This document shows positions 26,353-34,249 of a stretch of 52,568 bases of DNA, one piece after another. The stretch's first letter is position 1. Each line of letters opens with the position of its first letter. Under the pieces are notes generated by a model, which did not search any database, was not told where the DNA came from, and saw only the letters and a program-made list of their open reading frames with translations. The stretch comes from Psittacicella hinzii (GTDB taxonomy: Bacteria; Pseudomonadota; Gammaproteobacteria; Enterobacterales; Psittacicellaceae). Position numbers and translations under genes: made by a program. The DNA lies in NCBI RefSeq assembly GCF_003585885.1, contig NZ_NRHC01000070.1:1-52568 (forward strand). The letters are read 5' to 3'.

Positions 26353-27354
26353 TTAATCTTCTAAAGCTACAGGCTCTTCTAAAGGTTTATTAGTTGTTCT
26401 TGCTTCTGCTTCTTTAGCATCTGCACGTGGATCTTTTAAGCGAGAGAAGTAAGAAGCTAACATCGGAGCTGCGATGTTGTGCCATAAAGCACCAACAGCT
26501 GATGGGATTGCTGCTAAAGGAGTTAAGTGAGCATTTGCTAGCGCTACCCCTAAAGCTGAAGATTGCATCCCTACCTCGATTGAGATAGCTTTAGAATCAT
26601 ATAGATCTAGTTTTAATAGACGAGCTACTAGGAAACCTAAACCAAAACCTACTGCGTTTTGGATGATCACACAAACAAATACTAAAGCACCTGTTTTACC
26701 GATGTTATCAGCATTTACAGCGATGATACCTGCAAGGATACAAACGATACAAGTGAAAGATACTACAGGTAAAGCTTGTACGATGTAGTTAACTTGACGT
26801 TTGAAGAATAAACGAACAACAATTCCTAAAGCGATTGGGAATAGGATAACTTGTAATACGCTTGAGAACATGCCCCAAGGATTGATCTCTAACCATTGAC
26901 TTGCTAGTAAGAAGAAGATAGTTGGAGTTAAAACTGGAGATAGTAATGTACAGATCGAAGTCATAGTAACTGATAGAGCTACGTTACCACGCGCTACATA
27001 AGTCATGATGTTCGATACTGTACCACCTGGACATGCACCTAAAAGGATTAAACCTGCAGCTAATTCAGCTGGTAAGTTAAAACCAACCGCTAAAACGTAA
27101 GCTGAAAGAGGCATGATCGTAAATTGCGCTAAACAACCGATGATCACCGCTTTAGGTTGCGTTAAAACAAGAGCAAAGTCTTTAAAAGTTAGCGTCATTC
27201 CCATCCCGAACATAATTAGTCCAAGACCATATGTTAGATAAGGAAGCGCAAATTGGAAATGCTCTGGCCATATGTAGGCTACTGTCGCAAAAAATACGAT
27301 CCACAGAGCGTAAGTTTTCGTTAGAAATGCGTTAAATTTCTGAAGAGCTTGCAT
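26353..27354 (-). CDS. BASS-family sodium-dependent transporter
   Basis: Inner-membrane carrier of the bile acid:sodium symporter family. In bacteria these carry bile acids, pantothenate or ketopantoate, or other organic anions with sodium. The 333-residue protein has about 10 membrane segments and the two diagnostic crossover regions: ILLGACPGGTVSNIMTYVARG (shown in part: GACPGGTVSNIMTY) and EVGMQSSALGVALANAH. The C-terminal 35 residues are charged and cytoplasmic (KEAEARTTNKPLEE). AGGA precedes the ATG at a rather long 11 nt. It is transcribed alone. The substrate cannot be told from sequence; a pantothenate-type role is as likely as bile acids. Confidence 0.88.
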   Translation of the reverse strand: MQALQKFNAFLTKTYALWIVFFATVAYIWPEHFQFALPYLTYGLGLIMFGMGMTLTFKDFALVLTQPKAVIIGCLAQFTIMPLSAYVLAVGFNLPAELAAGLILLGACPGGTVSNIMTYVARGNVALSVTMTSICTLLSPVLTPTIFFLLASQWLEINPWGMFSSVLQVILFPIALGIVVRLFFKRQVNYIVQALPVVSFTCIVCILAGIIAVNADNIGKTGALVFVCVIIQNAVGFGLGFLVARLLKLDLYDSKAISIEVGMQSSALGVALANAHLTPLAAIPSAVGALWHNIAAPMLASYFSRLKDPRADAKEAEARTTNKPLEEPVALED

Positions 27355-27524
27355 AAAATAAATTTCCTAAATTTAGTTTATGCAACTTCGATTCTAGAGG
27401 AGACAAGACCTAGCTTATTCAATTACCTACTAAAATTCCTAAGTTGCAAAACAAACCAAACAACATCTCTCTTTAATGAGAGTAAAACATAAGTACCAAA
27501 AATATATTCAGTAGGTAATTAACC

Positions 27525-27622
27525 TATACTAGGTTTTTAATCAAACATAAAATAAAGAACACCCTATTAGCTAAACAGCTAATAATTTCTAAAATTATTT
27601 TTTTCTTTGGAGGTGTTCTTTT
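27525..27622 (+). ncRNA. Candidate small RNA, weak
   Basis: TATACT (27525) could be a -10 box. The transcript would contain AAAGAACACC (27554) pairing with GGTGTTCTTT (27612), closing round an inner TATTAGCT/AGCTAATA hairpin and ending in TTTTATC. No plus-strand gene is nearby to need a terminator. The unit could equally be only a branched terminator or decayed element. Confidence 0.3.
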
Positions 27623-27652
27623 ATCTTAAATTAATTTTTTACAAAAATCTAG

Positions 27653-27696
27653 CCCCAAATTAAAAAAATTTTAATTTTTTTAGTTTGGGGTTTTCT
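27653..27696 (+). terminator. Terminator-like hairpin without an upstream plus-strand gene
   Basis: CCCCAAAT plus an A-rich arm pairs over 18 nt with a T-rich arm ending GTTTGGGG (one G-U), followed by TTTTCT. It is a canonical intrinsic terminator for plus-strand transcription, yet the nearest genes on both sides are on the minus strand. Confidence 0.6.
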
Positions 27697-28140
27697 ATTG
27701 TCTGTAAGTTATTGATTATTGGCGTTTCTTTTTAACAAGAACACTGAGAATATAAAAACAAACTCGATGGTTGTAAAAGCAAACGCGATAGATGCAAAAG
27801 CAACAACTAACCTCTCACTATGAGGTTAAAAGCATAAGTAGGTAAGATAAGTATACAAATAAGAGAAATTTCTTAATTTACTAACTTTCTTCAACTTTGT
27901 CTTATGATTGCTCTCTATCCTCTGCTATATGATGTCTAGTCTTTGCTTACAGCAATCTGATCTCTGAACTTTGACCTCAAATTTCTAACTTCTTCAACCT
28001 ATGAACGTTGACCTAAAACTTCTAATTTCCTATCTCTTACAACTGCTATCTGACAACCACTAACTGGAAACTGATATCTGGGAACTAATATCTTACAACG
28101 GCTACCTAGTAACCTCACTGGTTACCGTTAGAAACACAAA

Positions 28141-28166
28141 AATCCTAGGTTAAAAAACCTAGGATT
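28141..28166 (-). terminator. Terminator after the NUDIX gene
   Basis: AATCCTAGGTT and AACCTAGGATT form an 11-bp stem around AAAA. On the minus strand TTTTTGTGTTT follows. Confidence 0.88.
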
Positions 28167-28216
28167 CATGAGCTTGCAATTTGTGCTTACCAAAACTTTA
28201 TATTAACTACACTGCC

Positions 28217-28783
28217 TTAGTGCTGATATATCTCTTGTAGATACTCATTTGTCAAAATAAAGTTCTGGATCAAAATTTGTGTTGCCGGTGGAAAACGATT
28301 ATAGTCAATTTCATCCACATTCAACCAGAATACTTCTTGACCTTCAACCCCATAAGGGTGACCAAAGAAATCTTTAATTAAGTAAAAGTAAATGTGAAAA
28401 GGCTCTGAAGAACCATTTACACGTTTGTCATACACTAGTTTAAAGTTCGCTACGGTAATACCTACCTCTTCCTCGAACTCACGCACCAGTGCTTCTTCAT
28501 GAGTTTCATGATGTTCTACCTTACCACCTGGAAACTCTAACGAATTAGCATAGTCAACACCCGCACGACGACGTGCTACCAGTACTTGACCATATTCATT
28601 AAAAATTACGCCGCAAACCACATGTCTTACTTGATCAATTGGTAGAAGATCAAGCTCTTCTTGTGTTAAAAATGGTTGTGCGCCCTCTACTACATTAAAT
28701 TTTTGCTCTTCAAGAGATATTGCTGATTGTGATAGAGAATTATTTGTAAATATATCCCCTAATTCCTTGGGAAGACCGTCCAT
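28217..28783 (-). CDS. NUDIX hydrolase, MutT-like, with N-terminal extension
   Basis: Pyrophosphatase of the NUDIX superfamily, most like MutT (8-oxo-dGTP diphosphatase). The Nudix box is complete: GGKVEHHETHEEALVREF continuing EEEVGI, with every residue of Gx5Ex7REUxEExGU. The domain starts near residue 53 (VRHVVCGVIFNEYGQVLVARR). The first 50 residues are an unusual hydrophilic extension. It is real rather than a mis-called start, because AAGGA sits 5 nt before the ATG at 28783. The protein is 188 residues against about 130 for MutT. RRRAGVDYANSLEFPGGK is close to the MutT pattern. It is transcribed alone, with a terminator 50 nt downstream. Substrate not proven. Confidence 0.85.
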   Translation of the reverse strand: MDGLPKELGDIFTNNSLSQSAISLEEQKFNVVEGAQPFLTQEELDLLPIDQVRHVVCGVIFNEYGQVLVARRRAGVDYANSLEFPGGKVEHHETHEEALVREFEEEVGITVANFKLVYDKRVNGSSEPFHIYFYLIKDFFGHPYGVEGQEVFWLNVDEIDYNRFPPATQILIQNFILTNEYLQEIYQH

Positions 28784-28886
28784 GTTAATCCTTATTCCAA
28801 ATAATACAATAGTTAATTAGTTTCAAGGCTTGTTAGTCTCAAGGCTTGATACTTTGTTTTTAACCTTGAAAGCTTACAAAGCTGAA

Positions 28887-28913
28887 AGCAAAAAGCAAAA
28901 AGCAAAAAGCAAA
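28887..28913. repeat. 7-bp tandem repeat, about 3.9 copies
   Basis: AGCAAAA is repeated at 28887, 28894, 28901 and (one base short) 28908. Confidence 0.88.
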
Positions 28914-29041
28914 GAACTTACAAAACCGTAAGCCAAAAGCTAAGAGCCAAAAGCTTACAAAACTCAAAACTGAAAGCCCAAAAGCCCATAAATTAATTAA
29001 CCACCATCATTACCCTCTACCTCGGCATTACTGACGAATTT

Positions 29042-29081
29042 ACCTACTCAAATTTAAGCTTTCGCTTAATTTTGCGTAGGT
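29042..29081 (+). promoter_or_regulatory. Stable hairpin with TTTC loop
   Basis: ACCTAC-CAAA-TTAAGC pairs with GCTTAA-TTTG-GTAGGT as three perfect blocks (6, 4 and 6 bp) separated by single mismatches, around a TTTC loop. No U-run follows. It lies 110 nt upstream of the promoter of the next gene. Its function is unknown. Confidence 0.45.
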
Positions 29082-29191
29082 TAGCAAAGGGTAATCTTAA
29101 CTAGCATACCACAAATTTGCTTTACTGACTAAAATTTATCTGCAAAGGCAAAGCATTTTAGTCTCACTTTACATTATTTTGTTCTAAGTAA

Positions 29192-29200
29192 TGGTAAAAT
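29192..29200 (+). promoter_or_regulatory. Extended -10 promoter of the large acidic protein
   Basis: TGGTAAAAT resembles an extended -10. It would give a leader of about 25 nt, and no Shine-Dalgarno precedes the ATG at 29232. Confidence 0.4.
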
Positions 29201-29231
29201 AAATAAAAAGTTTTCCAATCCCTCTTTTCTT

Positions 29232-31820
29232 ATGACTTCAAGAGCCGATTACCAAGAATTTATTGCAAACTTAATAAAAAAACGTTTGCATAACCCCGAA
29301 CAAAACGCTAGTGTGCAATTACAACTAATTGCTCAACTAGCTCAAGATCTTGCAAAGCAACAGCAAATTTTTACTCAATTTGCCCAAGCTAATTTTGCAG
29401 ACTACAATAACTTTCTTAACCAACAAAAAATCTCTTTACCGCAATTAAGTAATATCCAAGAGCGTATTGCAGAATTAGCTCCCCAACTGGACAAGAACTT
29501 AAGTTCTGCTAGCGATACTGAAATACTAGCAAACTATCCGTTAATTAGCGCTTTTTTGCAAAAGAGTATTCACACTAACAACCACTGGCACTTTAATAAA
29601 GAGTTATTTCTTGATAGTGTAGCAGCTAGCTACCCACAACAAGAACTTCGCTTTATTGCCGGTTTTAGTCAGTTATTTGCTAATCTGCAAAAGTATGCTC
29701 CTGACTTTGCAACTTTTGTCGAAGAAAATCCGCATTGCACTGTACATGATTACCTCATGTACAGCTTGGAAATGTTTGATCAAGTTGCGCTCGCAAGTAA
29801 AGACTTTGATTTTGCCACCTTTGCTGAGTTTATTAACCAAGCAAACCAAAGCTTAGAAAACACTCCCTACGAACTTAACTACCAAGCACTTGAAGCTTTC
29901 TTGCTCAACACTTGGTTTAGTGTCGAAGAGTTAAAAATACGTTTCTATGTCAAAGAACTTGAGTTACTCCTCAAAGGTGAAGGACAAGCTTATCAACAAG
30001 TTGCACACAAACGCCAGGAGGCAAGTAATACCTCTGACGAGCAAGATCTAGATAACCTAGATCCTGCATCTGCAGATACCCAACAAGGACAAGCTTTCCT
30101 TAAAAACCTTTCCTTTAACGCAAATGAGATCTTAAAGGAAATCCCTGAAGCTCAAGACAAACTCTTGATTTTTCAAAACAATCAAGAGCTCGTTGATCTG
30201 TGTCAAAAACTAGAAAAGAAACCGGTAAGTGACTTCTATCGTCAAAGAGTACAAGAACAAATCCAACAAGAGCAACTTGAACTCCTTGAACAGTATCATT
30301 TAGCCTTTGCGCATGAAGATCCTGAACTCGAAGCTAAAATCGCAGAGCTCACCGGAGAACCTGCTCCTGACTTTACTTTAGATTTCCCTAAACCAGAGTC
30401 ACAAATCAAAATTCTGGATAACTACTTAAGCAATGAAGAACTTGATGAGCTTGGAGTGCTTCCTCTAGACACTGACTACATCAAGAGCAAACCACTGCTA
30501 CGCAGTATGTTTGCTTTCTTTGGCTATGATCTCGATGATCCTAACTTTAACGCTCGTGATGCTATCTTTAATGCCAAAGAATACGTAGAAAATGGTTTTG
30601 ACTATGTTCCTAACCCTAAAGTTCGTGCAAACTTTTTAGAAAAGGTTGCCGATGCCTCGGACTACCATGCGTTAAAGGTTGTTAAAGAACTAGCCAAAGT
30701 AGCTATTCTCAACAATATGTACCAAGCTGTTCTTTATGAAAAGTACCATGCGTTAGAGAACAACATCACCTCTCCTTTTACTTATATTAGTGATGAAGAT
30801 ATAACTAATATCTTCTCGCAAACTTTAGCAGACGCGGTAGAAGAAATCCCAGATTTAGTACCAACTGCAAGCACAAGCAAAGGAAAACTAGATAATCCTA
30901 CGCTAGCTGACTTCTTCCCTGAAGAATTTTTGCAGTCTCATTTTGCCCAGTCTGCAAGCAGTAGTGAAGAAGACACAGGCATGTCTATTGACAGCCAAGA
31001 AAGCAAAGAAGAAGTTGATAAAAGTAAATCAAGCTCACTCTTTAGAAGTAAAAGTGAACAAGCTACGCTTAATCAGCTTGAAGAAGCTGATCAAGCTTTA
31101 CTCGATGCAACTCAAGAGTACACTTTGGTTTATGATGATCTTGATGAAGATGAGGATCAGTACGAATACGACTACGAGGTTGAAGACGAAGAAGAGTACG
31201 ACTACGAAGATCAGGAAGCGTACGAGTACGACTATGATGAAGACGAGTACGAGGAAGAAGACGAAGACGAGATTGGTGATGACTATGAAATAGAAATCCC
31301 TGAGGATTATAAAAATAAAGTTTCACCAAGAACCTATAATGCGTCTGAAGTTATTGTCCTTGACGATGATGCTTTTGATCTTATCTTAGAAGATGATGGA
31401 GATGAAATCGAAGATTATCCTGAAGATGATGACTACTTATTTGAAAACTCTGATGACTTTATCATTCATACCGCTTCACCACAAAAACAAACTCCTCAAG
31501 TAACTGATAAAGATAAAGAACAAACTTCATCACCTCAGCAAAGTAATCAAGCAACCAATAGTCAGACTAACAACAAAGAAGCAGGCAAAGCAACTGCTAA
31601 AAGCAAAACAAAAGCTGCAAGCAAAGCCCAAGAAATCCCTGCAGACAACGCTAAAGCAAGTACAAAAACCAACGCTAAAACCAAAGATACAAACAAAACC
31701 AAAAAAGAGCAGAAAAATCAAAAATCTGCCAATACTGCAAGCAAACCTAAGAAGAAACCAATTAGCTCTAAGCTAGATATAGATATCTCTCTAGATGATA
31801 TCCTTGAATCGCTTGAGTAA
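29232..31820 (+). CDS. Large cytoplasmic protein with acidic and basic low-complexity regions
   Basis: I do not recognise this 862-residue protein. There is no signal peptide or membrane segment. Residues 1 to about 590 are Gln/Leu/Ala/Glu-rich and predicted mostly helical, with a coiled-coil-like stretch near 320-350 (QRVQEQIQQEQLELLEQY). Residues about 630-700 are almost entirely Asp, Glu and Tyr (EYDYEDQEAYEYDYDEDEYE). Residues about 745-845 are Lys/Ala/Thr/Asn/Gln-rich and basic, like a histone-H1 tail. The last residues return to an acidic amphipathic helix (LDIDISLDDILESLE). The polarised charge suggests binding to nucleic acid or a basic partner, but this is inference. Downstream comes the exported protein at 31968, 147 nt later on the same strand. 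Confidence 0.75.
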   Translation: MTSRADYQEFIANLIKKRLHNPEQNASVQLQLIAQLAQDLAKQQQIFTQFAQANFADYNNFLNQQKISLPQLSNIQERIAELAPQLDKNLSSASDTEILANYPLISAFLQKSIHTNNHWHFNKELFLDSVAASYPQQELRFIAGFSQLFANLQKYAPDFATFVEENPHCTVHDYLMYSLEMFDQVALASKDFDFATFAEFINQANQSLENTPYELNYQALEAFLLNTWFSVEELKIRFYVKELELLLKGEGQAYQQVAHKRQEASNTSDEQDLDNLDPASADTQQGQAFLKNLSFNANEILKEIPEAQDKLLIFQNNQELVDLCQKLEKKPVSDFYRQRVQEQIQQEQLELLEQYHLAFAHEDPELEAKIAELTGEPAPDFTLDFPKPESQIKILDNYLSNEELDELGVLPLDTDYIKSKPLLRSMFAFFGYDLDDPNFNARDAIFNAKEYVENGFDYVPNPKVRANFLEKVADASDYHALKVVKELAKVAILNNMYQAVLYEKYHALENNITSPFTYISDEDITNIFSQTLADAVEEIPDLVPTASTSKGKLDNPTLADFFPEEFLQSHFAQSASSSEEDTGMSIDSQESKEEVDKSKSSSLFRSKSEQATLNQLEEADQALLDATQEYTLVYDDLDEDEDQYEYDYEVEDEEEYDYEDQEAYEYDYDEDEYEEEDEDEIGDDYEIEIPEDYKNKVSPRTYNASEVIVLDDDAFDLILEDDGDEIEDYPEDDDYLFENSDDFIIHTASPQKQTPQVTDKDKEQTSSPQQSNQATNSQTNNKEAGKATAKSKTKAASKAQEIPADNAKASTKTNAKTKDTNKTKKEQKNQKSANTASKPKKKPISSKLDIDISLDDILESLE

Positions 31821-31967
31821 AAACAAAATTGGTAATATTGTAAAAATTATGTAACTTTGGCTATCTTTGTTGTAAAATCATATTTATACCTTTTAGATTA
31901 AGATTGAAATAATTTTGTGCCAAAACTTAATCACATAAGTTTTTGGCTTATACCCCAGGATATTGCC

Positions 31968-33806
31968 ATGAAAAGATGTAAACTCTTTTTAACGCTAGCA
32001 GCTTTGTCGCTAGTCGCGACCTCTAGCCAAGCGAGCCAAGCTCACAAACTAACCTTTGATCCTTTAAAAAGCCCACTAACGTTTAGTAAAGTTTCAAGCA
32101 CAGTTAATTATCTACAAGTAAAAACTAAACCTGTGTTTGCTGATCGTCAACCTCAAGTAGTAGCTGAAGGTGTTGATGTTACTTTTGATAACCAAAGCAA
32201 CCTAGGTAGCTTTGTTGCTAAACTAGGTGATGGTGTCAAAGCTGAAGGTGAAAGTGACAAACCAGCAGACACAACTAACGAAGAAAAAGATGATGCTGAT
32301 AAGCAACCAAGTGAGCAACCAACAAATTCGCCAACAACTGAACCAACAAATCCTCCGTCAGAGCAACCTGCTGATGCGCCAACAACGCAACCAGAAACAA
32401 CTCCTAGCGAGCAACCGGTAACAACACCAAGTGAGAAACCAGCAGAAACTCCTGCGTCAAACCCAGAAAGCGCACCTGAGAGTACACCTGAAACCGCTCC
32501 TGAAAGTACACCATCAACCTCTAACACTGCAGATGGTGAGCAACCTAGTACCCAAGAACAAGGTGAACAAACAGAGCAAGCTGAACAAGAGCAATTAACT
32601 TTAACAACTGAAGACTCTTCAGATTTTGTTAATCCAAATGCTTTAACTGGTGGCGTATATCTTGCTGAAGGTTTTGTTTTCCCAACAGGAGTAAACTCTT
32701 ACGAAGTTGAAACTAGCAAAGCAATTAAAACTAACCACGAACTAGATAACTATCAACCAAAACCAATCACTCCAGAGTTTAGAGAACTGGAAAATCAAGC
32801 TCCGGTAACAGTTGAAGGGGTATTTAGTACAGTAGATTTAATCTCAAGCGTTGCTCAGACCGCTCTTAAACCAGGTGCATTAGATTCTTACAATAATTTA
32901 GTTGCTGATTTCAAAAATCCAAAAGAAACAGTTGCGCGCTCTAATGCCCTAGTTGAAAAATTAGAGCAAGACAAACTAGTAGCTAACCTAGATGTTGCTT
33001 TAAACGGTCAAGTTGTTGCTGATGACAAAGAACACTATGCTCTTAGAACTGACAATACTGATGTAACTAAGTTCAGAAGTTATAGCGTTCCGGTTTCACC
33101 ATTAAACCCAGCTGGTTTTTGGCCTAATCCACTACCAAGTTTAAATGACTTACTGTTTGCTACAGGTGCTTACCCAGTACCTGCAGGAGAAAACCAAGTT
33201 AACCCACTAGGTGCTTTAATCAGGGATTACCAACCACAACTAGTTGACGGTAAATTCTATCCAGACTACGCAAGTTTTAGTTTTGTTTACGATGACTCTA
33301 AAGTTAAACCTATTTTCTACAAACTGACAGTTGATTTTGCCCCAGTGCAACTTGCTCCTGTGCAACTTGCAACAACTGAAGCAGTGCAACAATTAGTTGA
33401 GCAGTTAAAAGCGCAAGAAGAAGAGCAAGCTTCACAAGTAGAAACAGAAGCAACTGAGGAGCAAGAAGCAACAACTAACGAAGAAAATAATAACTCTTCA
33501 GATAAACCTGCAGAGTCAGATAACAATTCTGATAAACCTGCGGATAATAATTCAGACAAACCTGCAAATAGCGACTCTGACAAACCTGCAGACAACAATT
33601 CTGACAAACCTGCAGACAACAATTCTGACAAACCTGCAAACAGTGACTCTGACAAACCTGCGGATAACAACTCTGATAAACCTGCAGAAGACAATGATTC
33701 AAACAACAACTCATCAGACAATCCTGAAGCTGATAAACCGGCTGATGCAGACAAACCTGCAACTGATGAGAATAATGATGAGTCAACAAACAAAGAAGGT
33801 GAGTAA
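31968..33806 (+). CDS. Exported protein with Pro/Thr/Ser/Glu linker and DKPA repeat tail
   Basis: Not a family I recognise. The 612-residue protein starts at the ATG at 31968, where AGGA lies 9 nt upstream and a clear Sec signal peptide begins (MKRCKLFLTLAALSLVATSSQASQA). An in-frame GTG at 31917 is rejected. After a short segment come about 120 residues rich in Pro, Thr, Ser, Glu and Gln (SEQPTNSPTTEPTNPPSEQP), then a more ordered region (about 215-475) without recognised motif. The last 130 residues are hydrophilic with 10 DKPA units, seven of them spaced exactly 8 residues apart. There is no lipobox, cell-wall anchor or terminal barrel signature, so it is probably periplasmic or secreted. 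The linker and tail look like flexible stalks of a surface or adhesin-like protein. Confidence 0.78.
   Translation: MKRCKLFLTLAALSLVATSSQASQAHKLTFDPLKSPLTFSKVSSTVNYLQVKTKPVFADRQPQVVAEGVDVTFDNQSNLGSFVAKLGDGVKAEGESDKPADTTNEEKDDADKQPSEQPTNSPTTEPTNPPSEQPADAPTTQPETTPSEQPVTTPSEKPAETPASNPESAPESTPETAPESTPSTSNTADGEQPSTQEQGEQTEQAEQEQLTLTTEDSSDFVNPNALTGGVYLAEGFVFPTGVNSYEVETSKAIKTNHELDNYQPKPITPEFRELENQAPVTVEGVFSTVDLISSVAQTALKPGALDSYNNLVADFKNPKETVARSNALVEKLEQDKLVANLDVALNGQVVADDKEHYALRTDNTDVTKFRSYSVPVSPLNPAGFWPNPLPSLNDLLFATGAYPVPAGENQVNPLGALIRDYQPQLVDGKFYPDYASFSFVYDDSKVKPIFYKLTVDFAPVQLAPVQLATTEAVQQLVEQLKAQEEEQASQVETEATEEQEATTNEENNNSSDKPAESDNNSDKPADNNSDKPANSDSDKPADNNSDKPADNNSDKPANSDSDKPADNNSDKPAEDNDSNNNSSDNPEADKPADADKPATDENNDESTNKEGE
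33501..33690 (+). repeat. 24-bp in-frame repeat encoding DKPA units
   Basis: GACAAACCTGCA-type units begin at 33501, 33531, 33555, 33579, 33603, 33627, 33651 and 33675. From the second on the spacing is exactly 24 bp, so copy-number change keeps the frame. Units alternate between DKPADNNS and DKPANSDS. Confidence 0.9.
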
Positions 33807-33902
33807 GCAACTTATAGCAAGTGAACTAGTTAGCGAGTTAACAAATTAGCAAGCTGGCAAGCTATCTATTCCTCATCTTTTAGTTTTCTCTTTATTTTGC
33901 AT

Positions 33903-33951
33903 ATAACAGGCTAGAACTAGAGTAAAACCTACTCTGGTTCTAGCCTGTTAT
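33903..33951. terminator. Terminator hairpin after the exported protein
   Basis: ATAACAGGCTAGAAC plus AGAGTA pairs with TACTCT plus GTTCTAGCCTGTTAT, about 22 bp with one G-U. TGCAAG follows, so there is no U-run beyond the stem. It lies 97 nt past the stop. Confidence 0.7.
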
Positions 33952-33981
33952 TGCAAGTAAACATAAAATAACGATCGTTGG

Positions 33982-34018
33982 CTCTATTAGAGTGCTCTAT
34001 TAGAGTACTCTAATAGTC
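33982..34018. repeat. CTCTATTAGAGT direct and inverted repeats
   Basis: GCTCTATTAGAGT occurs twice in tandem (about 33982 and 33995), directly followed by ACTCTAATAG, its inverse. The words are themselves near-palindromic, so it could bind a dimeric regulator or be a degenerate short array. Confidence 0.6.
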
Positions 34019-34249
34019 TGCTTCACGTTTCTCTACTAGTTTGCTCTACTAACTTACCATGCTAACCTGACCTCTGCTTAAAGAAAATTTTCTCTTTAAT
34101 ATCAAGCACTTAATTATTATTTTTCCGTTAAAGCTTTACATCTCTCTCAAGATATACTTAAATAGAAGTATACCTTGGTTTTATTCATATAAATAAACCA
34201 TCTTTTTCACCGTTTTCATTAAATAAATTTTGATTTTTAAGGAGACTAT

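Larger units (their letters stand above)
27355..28216. other. Long intergenic region with strong hairpins
   Basis: No gene was seen in 862 bp. It contains a -10-like box and closed-stem structure (27525-27622), a strong terminator-like hairpin read on the plus strand (27653-27696), and the NUDIX gene terminator (28141). Between 27900 and 28130 there is pyrimidine-rich sequence with faint repeats of ATCTGA/ACAACTGC-like words, apparently a decayed tandem array. Confidence 0.6.
28784..29231. other. Divergent intergenic region: repeat and hairpins
   Basis: No gene was seen. It holds a 7-bp tandem array (28887) amid similar A/G-rich words (AAAAGCTTAC, AAAGCC), a 40-nt hairpin (29042), a smaller GACTAAAAT/ATTTTAGTC hairpin (29127-29163) and the promoter at 29192. 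Confidence 0.65.
33807..34249. other. Intergenic: terminator and inverted/direct repeats
   Basis: No gene was seen. It contains a strong hairpin (33903) and a CTCTATTAGAGT repeat cluster (33982). A TATACT at 34153 could be a weak -10 of the next gene but lacks a -35. Confidence 0.6.

Noticed and set aside
30943..31329. Alternative frames through the acidic block of the 29232 gene
   Set aside because: Frame-shifted and antisense readings of the GAC/GAA/TAC-rich tract; extreme Lys/Thr or Arg/His composition and no start signals.
31917..31967. Upstream GTG start for the exported repeat protein
   Set aside because: It would put 17 residues before the signal peptide and lacks a ribosome site; the ATG at 31968 has AGGA 9 nt upstream.
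33317..33810. Minus-strand frames rich in AGLSELLS or QVCQNCCLQ repeats
   Set aside because: They are antisense readings of the DKPA repeat tract in a well-supported plus-strand gene.
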